The position numbers and the translations under genes were made by a program. Below the pieces are notes generated by a model. The model saw only the letters and a program-made list of their open reading frames with translations, ran no database searches and was not told the DNA's origin. DNA of 64,000 nt from Accumulibacter appositus (GTDB taxonomy: Bacteria > Pseudomonadota > Gammaproteobacteria > Burkholderiales > Rhodocyclaceae): assembly GCF_035440685.1 (NCBI RefSeq), contig NZ_DAORMW010000004.1, one strand, 5' to 3'. This document shows, in pieces, positions 30,301 through 45,300 of the stretch; the first letter of the stretch is position 1; each line of letters begins with the position of its first letter.

Positions 30301-33300
30301 CAGCTTCCTTGCCGCCGCCGGCGACGGCTTGACGCTGGAAGAGCATTCCCGCGACAGCGAGCGCTGGTGGCTGCTCGACGAGTTCGGGCACGAGCTGGCG
30401 CGTGGCCAAGGTGCAGGTCGTGCCGGCCCCCTCGCGCGCAGCGGCACTTATTTCCTGCTCCGCGCGGATGGCAGCGAAACCGGAAGTGGCGATGGCGCAA
30501 GCTACCGCCACTTCGCCTTCAGCGTCTCGAGCAGTGAAGAATTTGCGCGGTCGCTGGCGTTGAACAATATCGTCAGTACGACGCTCGCCGCGGGCGGCAG
30601 CCTCGCCTACCGCTTCACGACCAGCGACGCCGCAACACTCTGGCTGAGCCCACTGAGTGCGCACTTCGCCGCCCACATCGAGGTCCGTAGTGCCGCCGGC
30701 TGGCAAGTGTATGCCGCCGACAGCTCGGCCCCCGCCAACACTGCGCCGCGCGCGATCAAGCTCCCCGCGGCAGGAAGCTACATCCTCGAACTGCATGATC
30801 TCTCCGGCGGGCTGGCGGCCAGACAGCTGCGCTTCGCGCTCAGTAAGACCGACCCACTTGGGGAAGCGGCGCGCCTGCTCCCGGGCGCCCCGACCAGTGG
30901 CAGCCTGTCTGCTGGCCGCGTCCTCGACAGCTATCGATTCAGCATCCCCGAAGGCCGCAGCTTCGTCTTCGACGGCGACGCGAGTTCGGCCAGCGCTCTG
31001 CGTTGGCGGCTGCTCTCGGCCGATGGCGTACAGCAAGCCGATGGCGACGCCAGAAGCCAGGGCCCCCAGCTCGCGCTGGCGGCCGGCGAATACCTGCTGT
31101 TGATCGACGGCGCTGCCGACACCAGCAGCGGTCGACCCTACACCTTCACGCTGCGCACCCCGCCGGCTACTGCCAGTAACGCGCTGCCTTTCGTATTTGG
31201 CAGCCCGGTTGACCGCACGGTCGCCAGCAATAGCAGCACACGCTACACCCTGCACCTCGAGCAGCCCAGCGTCCTCGCCTTCGACAACCTGAGCAGCGGT
31301 GCGAATCTGTGGTGGCAACTCCTCGATCCTGCGGGCGTACTGCTCTTCTCGCGACGCATGCTGGACCCCGACACCGGCACCTACGCCAGCAGGATCAACC
31401 ACGCTCGCTATCGTTCCGGCGAGCTCGCCGCTGGCGATTACACGCTGGTGCTCCGCAACTTCGGCGGCACGCCGGAAAGCTGCAGCTTCCGCGTGCTCAT
31501 GCTCAACGACAGCCCTCTGCTGGCGCGTGACACGCCAACGGTGATCAGCACCGCGCCGGAGGCTGGCAGCGAGACTTTCCGATTCCAGGCGCGCGCCGGC
31601 GAGCGCTACTTCTTCAATGTGCACGACGCCAGCAGCACGTCAAGCTCGGGCGCGGCGCGCGCCGTTGCGCAGTGGAAGCTTCTCGACCCGCTTGGGCGGA
31701 CAGTTTTCCAGCGCAGCGCAATGGGCGTGGCAAGCGTCGCCTTCGACCATGTGGAAAGCCCGTCCGGACAGCTCATCTACCGGCACAGCCTTCGTGGCGT
31801 CGACCAGGAAACGCCGCAACTCCTGGTTAGCGGCCGCTATACGCTGGTGATCGATGGCGCCAGTGCAGCCGCAGACGCCGTGCTGCCGATTTCCTTCAGC
31901 CTCGGCCTGGTAGCGCCGGTCAGCACACAGACTTTCGACGATTTCCTCCGCAGCAGAGCCGCGCCTGATCTCACCGTCAGTAGCGTCCGTGTGGACGAGA
32001 GCGAGCCGCTGCGCACCGGCCAGGCCATCATCCTCGAGTGGCAGCTCGAAAACCGTGGCAGCGAACCGACCACCGGCAACTGGCACGAGCGCATCGTCGT
32101 GCGTAATCTCGACAGCGGCCGCGTCGTCGCCGATGCCTACGTCCCCTACGATGCCGCCGCGCCAGCCAATGGCGCGATTGCCGTCGGCGACACACGCAAC
32201 CGCCGCCACAGCCTGACCCTGCCTGGCGACGACAGCGCTGCCGGTCGGCTGCGGCTAACGGTCATCGCCGATGCCGACAATGTCATCCACGAAAGCAGCG
32301 TCGGCGGCGTCAATGAAGGCAACAACGCCCGCTCCATCGAGATCGATGTCGTCCGGGCGCCGGCCAGCGAACTGCATATCGAAAATCTCGCCTTCGCCGC
32401 GGACAGCATTTTCGACCCCGGCGCCGAAGTCCGGGTCAGCTGGCAAACCACCAACCGTGGCCAGCTCGCCGCCGCGCCCGGTTGGCGCGAACGCCTGGAG
32501 TTGCGCAACCTGAGCACCCGCGAACTGGTCGCCAGCCTCACCGTGGACGATCTGGCGAGCGCAGAGCCACTGGCCATCGACGCCAGCCGCGACCGCAGCG
32601 CGAGCCTGATCTGGCCGAGCGGCCGCGCCGCCGCGGGACGCTTCCTGCTGCGCGTCGTGCCCATAGTGGCCACGGCCAACAGCACCGACGCTGCTCAGCA
32701 CGCCCAGCCGGCTGAACTGATCCAAGTCGTCGGCCCTGATCTGGAGATCAGAAACCTGCGCGTGGTGGGTATCGATAACGCCGACGTTCAGGCCGGCGGC
32801 ATGGTGAGCGTCCATTGGGAAAGCTGGAACGTCGGCCGTAACTCGACCGTCGGCGAATTTCCCGAACGTATCGAGATCACGAACCTTGACAGCGCCCAGC
32901 GACTGCTCGATCTCAGCGTCCCCTACAACCCGCTCGCCGCCACGGTGTGCCAGCCGCCTGGTGCTATCGCTCCCGGCGAGTACCGCGAGCAAAGCTTCAG
33001 TTTTCGCCTTCCGGACGGTATGCGCGCGGTTGGCACGCTCGAAATCCGCGTCAGCCTCGACCAGGACCGCAGCGGTCTCGGTGTCCTTTTCGAAAGCACT
33101 GCCGCCGCCCTCGCGGCCGACGCCGAGAGCAACAACAGCGCCAGCGTGCAACTGCTTTCGGCGAGCTCGGCCTACGCCGATCTGCAAATCGAATCCTTTA
33201 CCGCGCCGGCGACAGGCATCTCCGGCACGCAGATCAGCATCGACTGGCAGGTCGCCAACCGCGGCAGCGCCGACGCCGAGGGCGACTGGAACGACCAGCT

Positions 33301-36300
33301 CATCATCAGCCGCGATACGGTCATCGGCAATGGCGACGACATCCTTGTCGGCAGCTTCCGGCACAGCGGTGGCCTGCAGATTGGCGAGAGCTACGCGCGC
33401 AGCGCCACGCTGGCCCTGCCGTTCATCGCCCAGGGATCGGTGTTCCTCGCGCTGCGCACGGACGCCGACCAGGAAACGATCGAACCCGATACGCGCGCCG
33501 ACAACAGCGCCAGCGCAGCCTTCCATCTCCAGCTTCCCGCCGCCGACCTCAGCGTCGTCGAAGTCACGGCGCCCGAGTTCGCCGGCAGCGGCGCAAGCGC
33601 CGACATCCGCTGGCGCGTACGCAACGAGGGCAATGCCAACAGCGATCTGGCGCTGTGGCACGATCGCCTGCTGCTCTCGTCCGACGCCACGGTCGACAGC
33701 GGCGACATCGTCGTGGCCAATGTTCCCCATGCCGGCACGCTGGCGCCAGGAGAAAGCTATCTCGGCGAGTTCACCGTGACGCTGCCGGGCGTCCTCAGTG
33801 GCCGCTACTTCGTTCTCCTTGACAGCGACGCCGGCCGCAGGGTCGCCGAGAACGGCCACACTGCCAACAACCGCGCTGCCAGCACGACGCCGCTACGCAT
33901 CGAGCAGACACCGGTCGGAGATCTGGCAGTCAGCGAAGTCGTCGGACCGACGATTCTGCGCCCGGGCGAGAGCGCCAGCGTCAGCTACCGTACCCGCAAT
34001 GTCGGAAGCGCGGCCATCGGCACTGCCCACCCTGCCAACACGGTCAGCATTTCCTGGCGTGACCGCATCTACCTCGACCAGGGTGCAGCCGGGCTGCGCG
34101 AGGTCGCGAGCGTGCTCAACTCCGAGCCGCTCGCTGCCGGGGCCGCGGAGTCGCGCAGCGTAAGTTTCACGCTGCCGACGGCGACGGCCGAAGGCGAATT
34201 CCGCTGGCTGGTCATTGCCGATAGCGACGACCGCATCGACGAGCTCACCACAGACAACAACCGCGCCACCTCGGCAGCAGCCGTGCGCATCGTGCGTAGC
34301 GACCTCGCCATCACCCAGGTCGATTATCCCGGCCAGCAGCAGTCCGGCGCGACCCTGCACCTCGAATGGCAGGTGCAGAACCTCGGCGCAGCAACGCTCG
34401 GCACATGGAGCGACCGCGTCAGTTTGACCCGCGACGGCGTTTCGCTCCTCTCCGCCGAGCGTTCGCACAGCGGCCCTGTCGACGCCGGCGCCAGCTACCT
34501 GGGCAGCGCAGATCTGCTCGTTCCGGTCGACTTCATCGGCGACTACGAACTGCTCATCGTCAGCGACGCCGACGCGCAGCTCGCCGAGCGCAGCCGCAGC
34601 AACAATCGCTTTGCCGCGCCGCTGCATGTGCAGCTCGCGCCTCATGTCGACCTGGTCGTCGACGAGCTGACGCTGAACCCGGAAGGCGCCCTACAGCCCG
34701 GCGAAACCGTCACCGCCCACTGGCTGACGAGCAACCAGGGCAACAAGGCTACCGAGCAGCCATGGAGCGAAAGCCTGCAACTGCTCAATGCCGATAGCCA
34801 GGCCGTGCTCGCCAGCGTCGACCTGGCCAGCGACGGCCCTCTCGCCGCCGGCGCCAGCCGTTCGCGCAGCGCCCAGTTCACCTGGCCCAGCGGCGCCGCC
34901 GCTGCCGGGCGCTTTGCGCTGCGGGTGATCGTCGATGCCGGCGCGCAGCTCGCCGAAGCCAATCCCGCCGGCAACGCCGAGATCAACAACCGCGCGGAAC
35001 TGCTGCGTGTCACTGGCCCGGACCTGCTGCCCGGGAACTTGCGTGTCGAGGCGGCCGATGCGGGCGGCATCCACGCCGGTGCGCCGCTGACGCTTGCCTG
35101 GGAAGTACGCAACGAAGGCGCCAGCGCCACCGACGCTGTCTTCAAGGAACGCATCCGGGTGCGCAACGTCGATGCCGATGTCGTCATGCTCGACACGCAT
35201 CTGGCTTTCGATCCGCAGGCCAGCGTCGACGGACAGCCCGCTGGCCCGCTGCTCCCTGGTCAGCAGCGCCAAAGGCATTTCTATTTCAGCCTGCCGGAGG
35301 GGCGCAAGGGCAGCGGCCGCGTCGAAATCACCCTGATCAGCGATCAGAGTCAGAACGGGGTCGGCGCAGTCTTCGAGCACAACTTGCTGGGCGACGCCGA
35401 GAGCAACAACAGCGCCAGCGTCACGTTTAACTCGGCGAGCAGGGACTATCCCGACCTGCGCCTGGAAAGCGCCCATGCGCCACAGCGCATCGTCGGCGGC
35501 GAGTTCGCCGAAGTCAGCTGGAGCGTCACCAACCACGGCGCGGTGGACGCCGCAGGCGGCTGGAACGACCAGATCATTCTCAGCAGCGACGCCATCATCG
35601 GCAATGGCGACGACCTGGTGATCGGCAGTTTCCGACATGAGGGCGGGCTGGGCGTCGGCGAAAGCTACACGCAAAACGTCTCGCAAAGGATGCCACTGCG
35701 CAGCGCCGGTCCTTACACCCTGGGCATCCGTACCGACAGCGCCAGCGAAGCCGAACCCGACCCGGGTGCGGACAATCTCGGCAGCGCAGAGCCCTTCGAG
35801 TTGCTCACCCCGATCGTCGATCTCAGCGTCATCACCGTCGACGCGCCGGCCATGGCGCGCAGTGGCGAAGAGGTGTCGATCAGCTGGCAAGTGCTCAACC
35901 TCGGCAACGCGACGAGCGATCGCGCCCAGTGGAACGACCGCATCCTGCTCTCGGCCGACACCCATGTGAGCAGCGACGACCTCGTCCTTGCCGGCTCGCT
36001 GGTCCACAGCGGCGCCCTCGGACCGGGACAGGACTATCGCGGCCAGGCGACACTGATTCTGCCACGCGACCTCGCTGGCGACTACTTCGTGCTCGTCGAG
36101 ACCAACGCCAATCGCAGCGTCAACGAAGGCGACCGCAGCAGCAACAACACCGCCGCGAGCACCGCCGCCCTGTCCATCAGCCTGACGCCAACATCCGACC
36201 TGACGGTCAGCGATGTACTCGGACCCAGCGCCCTGCGGCCAGGAGATTCGGCCAGCGTCAGTTACACCCTGAGCAACATCGGCGGCGCAGCGAGCAGCGG

Positions 36301-39300
36301 TGCCTGGCGCGATCGCATCTATCTCGAAGACGGCGCCGGCATGCTGCGCGAAGTGGCCAGCCTCTTCAACACCGCCGTGCTGGCAGCCGGCAGCAGTGTC
36401 GCACGCAGCGCCAGCTTTACCCTGCCGACATCGCTACCCGACGGCGAATGGCGCTGGCTGGTCAAGACCGACAGCGACGACAGCATCCATGAACGTGGCG
36501 CCGAGAACAACAACCTGGCGCGTGCCGGCGCCACGCTGCGCATCGCCCGTGTCGATCTCTCGGTCGCCATTCTCGACCCCGTGACGCAGGTCTCGTCGGG
36601 CGAAGCACTGCGTATCGAATGGCGGGTACGCAGCGAGGGCGGCGTCGCCCTCGGCAGCTGGACCGACCAGGTCTTCCTCGCGCCTGCGGATGGCTCGGCC
36701 CCAGCGCTGCGACTCGCCGAAATCGTCCGACAAGGCCCCTTGGCGAGTGGCGCCAGCTACGACGCAAGCGCCGATATCCTCGTGCCGCTCGACTTTTCCG
36801 GCGCCTATGAACTGATCGTCGTCAGCGACGCCGGCAACGCCATCGGCGATGGCCAACGCGGCAACAATCGCTCGCTGGCACCGCTGCAAGTCGCACTGTC
36901 GCCCTACGCCGATCTGGCGGTGAGCGACGTCAGCGCGCCGCAAACGCTGATCGCCGACCCGGCAACGCTCACCGTCACGTGGACGGTCAGCAACCAGGGC
37001 ACCGGCGCCGGCCGCTTCAGTAGCTGGAGCGATCGCGTGCTGCTCTCGCGCGACGACATCCTCGGCAATGCCGACGACCTGCTCATCGGCGAATACCGCC
37101 ACCACGGCCCGTTGGCGGCGGGCGAGTCCTACAGCCGCAGCGAAAGCATCCAGCTCGCCGCGCGCAGCAGCGGCCGTTTCAGCCTCTTCGTCGTCAGCGA
37201 TGCGCGCCACGAGGTCTTCGAGAACCATGCAGAGGCCAACAACATCGCGCGCCTCGCACAACCGGTCGACGTGATGCCGATCGCCTACGCCGACCTGCAA
37301 GTCACTTCGGTCACCACGGCGGGACTGGCAGCCAGCGGCGGTCCCTTGACCGTCAACTGGGAAGTGGTGAACAAGGGTATCGGCAGTACCGACAGCGCCG
37401 AGTGGTCGGACCAGGTCTGGCTCAGCCGCAACGCCGATGGCAGCGGCGTCGTCGCGCAGTTCGGGAATGCCCGTCACATCGGCCAGCTCGCCGTGGGTGC
37501 GCACTACGCGCGCAGTCTCGAGGTGACACTTCCGCAGGGCATCAGCGGCACGCACTACCTCAATGTGCGCACCGGCGGCCCCTTCGAGTTCGTGTTCACC
37601 GACAACAACCGCGGCCGTTCGCTGGCCCTGCCGGTAGAACTCTCGGCATCGCCCGACCTGCTGGTCGAGAGCATCGTCGCCCCGGCCAGCGCACAGGAAG
37701 GCGCGCTGATCGACGTCTCCTGGAGCGTCATCAACCAGGGCGAGGCCGCCGCCAACGGCAGCTGGGTGGACACGGTCTGGCTGCTGCCGGCCAGTGGTAC
37801 AGGGAGCGCAATCAGCCTCGGCAGCTTCAGCCATCAGCGCAGCCTGGCTGCAGGAATGCGCTACACGCGCAGCGAACAACTACGCCTGCCGAGCAGGATC
37901 GAAGGTCTCTACCGGCTCAAGCTCATCACCAACGCCAGGCTCGGCGCAAGCGGTGAGCAGATCTACGAACACGGCGCAGCCCGCCAGAACAACACCCTGC
38001 TCGCCGCCGAAACAACGGCCATCGCGCTAAATGCGCGCCCCGATCTGCGCGTTGCCAGCGTCATCGTGCCCGAGCAGATAACTGCCGGCACGACGACCGC
38101 CATCCGCTACACGATCAGCAACCTCGGTGCGGCCCGGGCCAACGGCCGCTGGACCGACAAGGTCTACCTGTCGCTCGACGGCAAGCTCAGCGGCGACGAT
38201 CACCTCCTTGCCGACATGGGCAACGCCGGCGCGCTGGCGCCCGGCGAAAGCTACGCCAGCGAAACGGCGCCCCTCGACATCCCGATACGCTTCCGAGGCG
38301 AGGCCCATCTGATCGTCGTCGCCGATGGCAACTTCAAGCTCGACGAGTATCCAAACGACGCCAACAACGCCTACGCCGCACGCTTCACGGTCGACCCCGT
38401 GCCGTTTGCCGACCTGGTCACCAGCCAGGTCGTCGCCCCGGATCAGGCGGTGCATGGCGCCCGCATCGACGTCCGCTATCAGGTCAGCAACCGTGGCAGC
38501 GCGACGACGCGCGGCGAAGCGGCGGCCCTCGACAGCTGGACCGATACCATCTGGCTGGCGCGCGACAAGCGCCGCCCGGGTGCGCACAAGGGCGACATCC
38601 TGCTCGGCTCCTTCACCCACGTCGGTCATCTCGGCGTCGGCGAAAGCTACCTTGGCGCGGTCCGCGTCACCCTCCCCGACGCGCTGCGCTCGGGCGAATA
38701 TTTCCTCAGCGTCTGGAGCGACACCTACGACGTGATTCTCGAAGACACGCTGGCGACGAACATCAACAGCGACGACCCGACGCAGATCGACAACAACAAC
38801 TACCAGGCGCGGGCGATCAGCGTGCTGGGCACGACACCGCCGGACCTGCGGGTCAGCGAAATCGTCGCGCCGGCAACGGTGGCCATCGGCGAGAGCTACC
38901 GTTTCAGCTTCCGCGTCGAAAACCGCGGCGACGCCTTCAACGGCCGCTGGACCGACTCCGTCTACCTGGCTGATAGCGCCGACTGGGACGCCGCAAGCGA
39001 GATCTGGCACCTCGCCGACTACGCCCAGACGCGCAGCCTGGGCTTCGGCGAAAGCTACAGCGTCAGCCAGACGCTGCAACTCGCACCGTGGATCAAGGGG
39101 CGCTACCTGATCGTGCGTACCGACAGCGGCCGCCACGTCGCCGAGGCGGACGAAAGCAACAACGCCCGCGCCAGCGCTTCCCAGCTCAGCGCCGAAGCCG
39201 CCGACCTGCGCGTCAGCGAAGTGCGTGCGCAGCCCGACGACGCAGGCGATACGGACAATCCTCGCCACTTCTCGGGCGAGGAAACGACGCTGACCTGGAC

Positions 39301-42300
39301 GGTCACCAACTTCGGCGCCCCGGTGTGGTCGGGCACGCGCAGCTGGGTGGACACCCTCTACCTCAGCCGCGACCCGTCGTTCATCGCCGAGCGGGCCATC
39401 CCGCTGGGCAGCGTCGTGCACGCCAACGTCGGCGGCCTCGCCAGCAACGCCAGCTATACCGGTACGGCCAGGCTGCGCTTGCCGGTCGGTGCCGACGGCG
39501 AGTACTACGTCTACGTGATCACCGACGCCGAAAGCGATGTCGCCAATCCGGGCATGCGCCGGGCGCGCTCGGAGTTGTCGTCCGGAGGCAGCCTTGCCGG
39601 CAGCAGCGCCTGGTATGCCGGTGCGAACCAGGCGAGCGCGGCGAACCCCAGGCCGGGCAGCGTCTTCGAAGGTCTGCGTAACGACAACAACGTCGGCCGC
39701 GGCAGCCTGGCCATCACTTATCGCGAGCCGGATCTGCAGGTCGACAACATCCGCCTGGCGCTGGCCGAGGGACAAGGCGAAGCCTTCTCCGGACAGCCGC
39801 TGACGATCAGCTGGACGGTGAGCAATCGCGGCAGCCGTGAGACGCGCAGCAACAGCTGGGTCGATGGCATCTACCTCTCACGCGACGCCTCGCTCGATTA
39901 CTCGGACCACGCTCTGCAGAGCTACGCCGTGCAGCTGAACGACAACGGCCAGGCCAAGCCTCTGCGCCCCGGCGAGTCCTACACCGCGTCGCTCACCACC
40001 ACTCTGCCGGCATCGATCAGCGGCGATTTCCACATCCTGGTGAACACCGACAGCGCGATCTTCGCCGACCGATACTCCAGCCAAGCGAGCAGCATCCGCG
40101 ACGGCTTGCCGCCGCTGGCTCGCTTTGGCGATGCCGCCGGCAAGATCCGCGAATTCGCCGACGAAGGCAACAACCTGGCCTCGACGCCGCTGGCGATCAG
40201 CCTGGCCACGCCACCCGACCTGCAGCTCGCCGAAGTGCGCGCTCCCGAGCGGGTCATCGCCGGCCAGACTTTCAGCGTCGGCTACCGCGTCGTCAATGGC
40301 GGCGGCGACACGCCCGCCGACCAGGGCCGCTGGTACGACCTGGTCTACCTGTCGCGCGACCGTTTCCTGGACCTCAAGCAGGACCGCTATCTGGGCTACC
40401 GCGAGCATTCCGGCGGCCTCGCCGCCGGCGGCAGCTACGAGGCCAGCCTGAGGGTCAGCACACCACCGGAAATGCACGGCCCCTGGTACGTCTTCGTGAT
40501 CAGCGACCCGGCAGGCGCCTGGGGTGGCGGCGAGTTCGGCAGGCTGCGCGAGTTCGGCGGCGAACAGAACAACGCGCTGGCAGCCATGCAACCGCTGCTG
40601 ATCGAGGTTCCGCCACCGGCCGACCTGGTCGTCACCAATGTCATCATGCCCACCAGCGCCAGCGTCGGCGAGGCGATTCGTATCGACTTCAGCATCACCA
40701 ATCAGTCGAGCAATGCTGCCTGGGGACGCTGGACCGACGCCATCTACCTTTCCGCCGACAACCAATGGGACCTCGGCGATCAGCTGCTCGGCAAACTGGA
40801 CCACGACAGTGGCGCTACCGGCCTGGCGGGCAAGGCCAGCTACACCGGCACGCTGAGCGCCTCGCTGCCAGCGCTCAAGGACGGCAGCTGGCGCGTGATC
40901 GTGCGCCCCGACCTGTACGACGAGGTATTTGAGGGCGACGAAGGCAGTATTAGTGACGGCATCGCAGGCCCCAGCCTGCCGCCCGGCGAAGCCAACAACC
41001 GCAGCGCCTCCGGCGGCACCCTGCAGGTCAGTGTCCCCGAAATGCAGGTCGGCACGCCGCTGCAGACGACGCTCTCGCCGGGCCAGGCGCGCCTCTACAA
41101 GGTCGCCGTCGCCGCCGGTGAAACGCTGCGCGTCAGCCTCGATGTCAACGCCGAGACGGTAGGCTACGAAGCCAGCAACGAGCTCTACCTGCGTTACGGC
41201 GACCTGCCCGGCAGCTACGCCTTCGACGCGGCCTACGAGCGACCGCTCTCGGCGAACCAGGAAGTCTGGCTGCCGAGCACCCGGGCCGGCGACTACTATG
41301 TGCTGCTGCGCTCGCGACAGGGCGCCGCCAACACCCCGGTGACGCTGCGCGCCGATCTGCTGCCGCTGTCGATCACGCGCATCAGCCCGGACCAGGGCGG
41401 CAGCGGCAGTACCGACAACGGTGGCAACCCGGTCAACCAGTCACCGCTGTGGGTCAGCGTCGACATCGAAGGCGCCCACTTCAAGCCTGGCGCCCTCGTC
41501 AAACTGAGCCGACCTGGCGTCCATGAGCTCGAACCCGAGCGCTGGCAGGTCCTCGACGCGACGCGCATCCGGGCGATCTTCGACCTGCGCGACGTGCCAC
41601 TCGGGCTCTACGACCTGAGCGTCATCAATCCCGATGGCCAACGCGTCACCGAGGCGCAGCGCTTCCTCGTCGAACGGAGCATCGAAGCCGATGTGAGCAT
41701 CGGCATCGGCGGCCCGCGCACCCTGACTCCCGGTGAAAACGGCCTGTACAGCGTCTCGCTGCAGAGCCTGAGCAACGTCGACACCCCTTACGTGCGCTTC
41801 GACCTCGGCGTCCCCGAAATGGGCTACAGCGAGGAAGTGCTCAATGGCATTGCGCTGCCCTACCTGATCGTCGGCAGCAATGTCGGCGGCCGCCCCGACG
41901 GCGTCAGCCTGGACACGGCCGGCAACACCCAGACCTACGGCCCGACGCCGAGCAGCGGCACGGGGCGCCCGGACATCCCCTGGGCCAGCCTCGACGGCGC
42001 GCTCAACACCAACGGCGTCAATCTGCTGCCCGGCTACGCCCTCGACGTGGCGGCTGGCGGCTACGTCGGCATGAGCTTCAACGTGCAAACCTATCCCGGC
42101 CTTGCCGAATGGCTGGCCTACGACTTCGAGGGCTTGCGCGACAAGCTCTATGCGCTGCGCCCGGAATGGCAGGAACAGGGACTGCTCGACGGCGGCGTGC
42201 ACGACCTCGACCGCATTGCCGACGGCCTGGCCAGGAAGTTCCTCGCCAAGAACCCCGACGAACACCTGCTGAAAATCGAAAAGCTGGCCATGCCATTCCG

Positions 42301-45300
42301 CTTCGACATCGCCGGCGCGGCAACGCCGCTGACGCGTGACGAATTCGTCGCCGAACAGCTCGAACACGCCGGCAGGCTGCGCGCCGCGATCCTCGCCGAC
42401 GCGACCGCAGCGGCCAGTCTCGCGGCGCTCGCCGCCGACCCCGGGCAATGGGTCGTCGGCTGGCTTGGCGCACTCGAAGCGGCCGGCCTGCTGCGCCCGA
42501 TCGACGAAGCGCCGCCGATCCGCAGCCACCCCAAGGTCGTCAGCCTGAACAGCACGCTGGCCAGCGGCATCCTGCTCGCCCGCGGCGGCGACGCCTATCG
42601 CACCCAGGGCGACCTGCTCGGCTTCTTTGCCACCGTGCAGAAATGGTATGGCGATACCGCCACTTTCGCTGGCGATCCGCAGGCCGCGATCGCGCCGGTC
42701 GACTACGAGGAATACCGGCAGGATCTCGCCGGCTTCGTCGAGATCCCGGTGCCAAGGCTGGCCGAGCCTGTGGACTACGACCGACAGGCGTCGCAGGCCA
42801 CGCACTTCATCAACTTCAATGTCTTTGCCGGCGGCCTTGGCGAACTCGAATACCTGCGCCACATCGGCGTCCTCGACGCCGAGTTCAACCCAGTCCCCGG
42901 GCAGACGCTCGACCTCACGCGCTACCTGCAGCAGGCGGCCAGCGACTCTGCGAGCGCGGGCCTGCTCAGCGTGCGCGGACCGCAAGCGGCGCTTGGCAGT
43001 GACGGCAACAGCTACGTCCCCGGCGGAACGCCGCTACCTTACACCCTTGACTTCAGCATGCCGGACGGCGCGCCGGCTGGGCAACTGCGCGTGCTGACGC
43101 AACTGGACGCCAGCCTCGACGCACGCGCCTTCCGGCTCGGCGACCTGAAACTCGGCGACATCAATGTACACCTGCCGGCCGGCAAGGCCAGCTTCCAGGG
43201 CGACTTCGATTTCAGCGGCAGCAAGGGCTTCGTGCTGCGCGTCAGCGCCGGCATCGATGTCGCGACGCGTACCGCCACCTGGCTGTTGCAGGCCATCGAC
43301 CCGCAGACCGGCGAAGTCCTGCACCATGCCACGCGCGGCCTGCTCGCAGCTGCGACTGGCGAGCCGAGCGACAGCCGTGCGCCACAGCGCGCCTCGCTGA
43401 GCTACTCCGTCAGCGCCCACGACGGCGCGCTTTCCGGCGTCGACATCGCGACCAGCGCGCGGCTGTTCATCGACCAGGCGCCGCCCATCGACAGCGCGCC
43501 CAGCGTCGTCAAACTCGACGCCGACGCGCCGCGCACGACGCTGGCGGTAAGCGTCCTCGGCGATAACGCGCTCGGCGCGCCGACTTTCGACGTCCGTTGG
43601 CAGGCCGCAGACACATTGATGACATCAATCGCGCCCAGCACGGCAGGCGCTGAATTCGCCGGTGGTGGCGGCACCAGTGGCGTCAAGTCGGTGACCCTCT
43701 ACGTCGCCGAAGACGGCAGCGACTTCCGCATCTGGCAACGCCAGGTCGAGCCGACGATCGGCCAGGCGATCTTCACCGGCAGCGCCGGTAAGCGCTATGA
43801 GTTCCTCGCCGTCGCCACCGACCGCGCCGGCAACCGCGAGGCCGCCTCGGTCGCCAGGGCGGTGCTACCCGACGACGGCGCACGCCAGGAAGTCCTCGAC
43901 GCCATCGGCGTCAATGAGTCGCTGCAGACGACGCCCGAGCTGCCGTTGGCAACGGCCGACCGCAGCTACCCCGCCAATGCACTGTTCGCCGAGGCCTCAC
44001 GCTTGCTGCCCGGGCAAGTCGCCAGCAGCCAGAGCAGCGATCTGCGGTCGGTACTCGCTCCCTTCAGCCTGCGCGGCTTTGCCGGCGGTTATACCGCCAG
44101 CGATGCCGATATCGGCGCCCAGGCGCTGCTCGAGCTGCCGGATCACAGCTTCCTGGCCAGCGCCGGCCGCGAGCGCAACCAGGTTTTCCACCTCGGCAGG
44201 AACGGCGAGGCCGGCACTGCCGCCGCTGCCACCGAGGCGACGTACGCGACCACTGCCGCCAGCAACGCCGACACGAACCCACGCCTGACACCGCTGTTCA
44301 CCCTCGACGCGCCGATCCTCGACATGGCCGTCGACCGCCTCGGCCAGCTCTGGCTGACCACCGGCGCCGAGCTCCTGCAGGTCGACCTGGCGAGCGGCCA
44401 AGTCATCGAACGCCATAGCGGCCCGGGCGGCGATCCGCTGACGCATGCGCTGGCCATCGACCCGGGCAGCGGCCGGATCTACGTCTCGTCGGGCAATGGC
44501 ATCGAGATCTTCGACCCCGGCGAAAGCGATCGCAGCCGCGCCTGGCGGCACTTCAGCAATCAGCGCGTCGGCGACCTCGCCTTCGCCGCCGACGGCCGTC
44601 TATGGGCGGTGAAATGGAGCGGCGGCGAGATCACTGCCGCGCAGTTGCAGGCCAGCAGCGAGATCGTCAGTTTCCCGCTCGACGGCCGCTCGGCCGGGCG
44701 CGCCGAACTCGAATACCGACTCGCCGGCGTGGTCGACAGCATCGCCTTTGGCGCCGCCGGGACAGCCCTCGACGGGCTCCTTTTCGCCTCGAACAAGCTG
44801 CGCCAGCGCGCCGTTGCTGCGGGCGCCGCCAGCAACACGGAAACCACGAGCAGGCCGCAGCAGTCGCCACTGTGGATGATCGAACTCGACAGTCGGCGAG
44901 CGCTGCAGGTCGCCAGCGGCGGCAGCCGTGGCGCGAGCGTCGTCGCCACCGCAGACGGGCGCATCCTGATCGCCCAGACGACGCGCATTGACGAGATCTC
45001 CCGCTATCGTGCACCGCTCGTGCAGGCGATCACCGTCCCCGACGGTGCGCTGCTGCCGCTGCCGCTCAAGCAGATCGGCGTCGTCTTCGACCAGGCGATG
45101 TGGCTGGGCGCGATGGCCGACGGCTCTGCTGCTGCGGCGGACGCCCGCAGTGTACTCAACCCGGCCAACTTCACGCTGAGCGCATTGAGCGCGCCAGGCA
45201 GCAGCGCCGGCAGCTCAATCCATCCGGATACCGTTCGCTGGGAGGCGTCGAGCCGTACCGCCTGGCTCGAGGTCAGCGGACTCTCGGCCGGTGAATACCA

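Noticed and set aside
29495..31624. 709-aa minus-strand frame (and similar long antisense frames, e.g. 38027-39775)
   Set aside because: Antisense to the repeat blocks of the giant gene; long because GC-rich codon bias removes stops. No domains visible.
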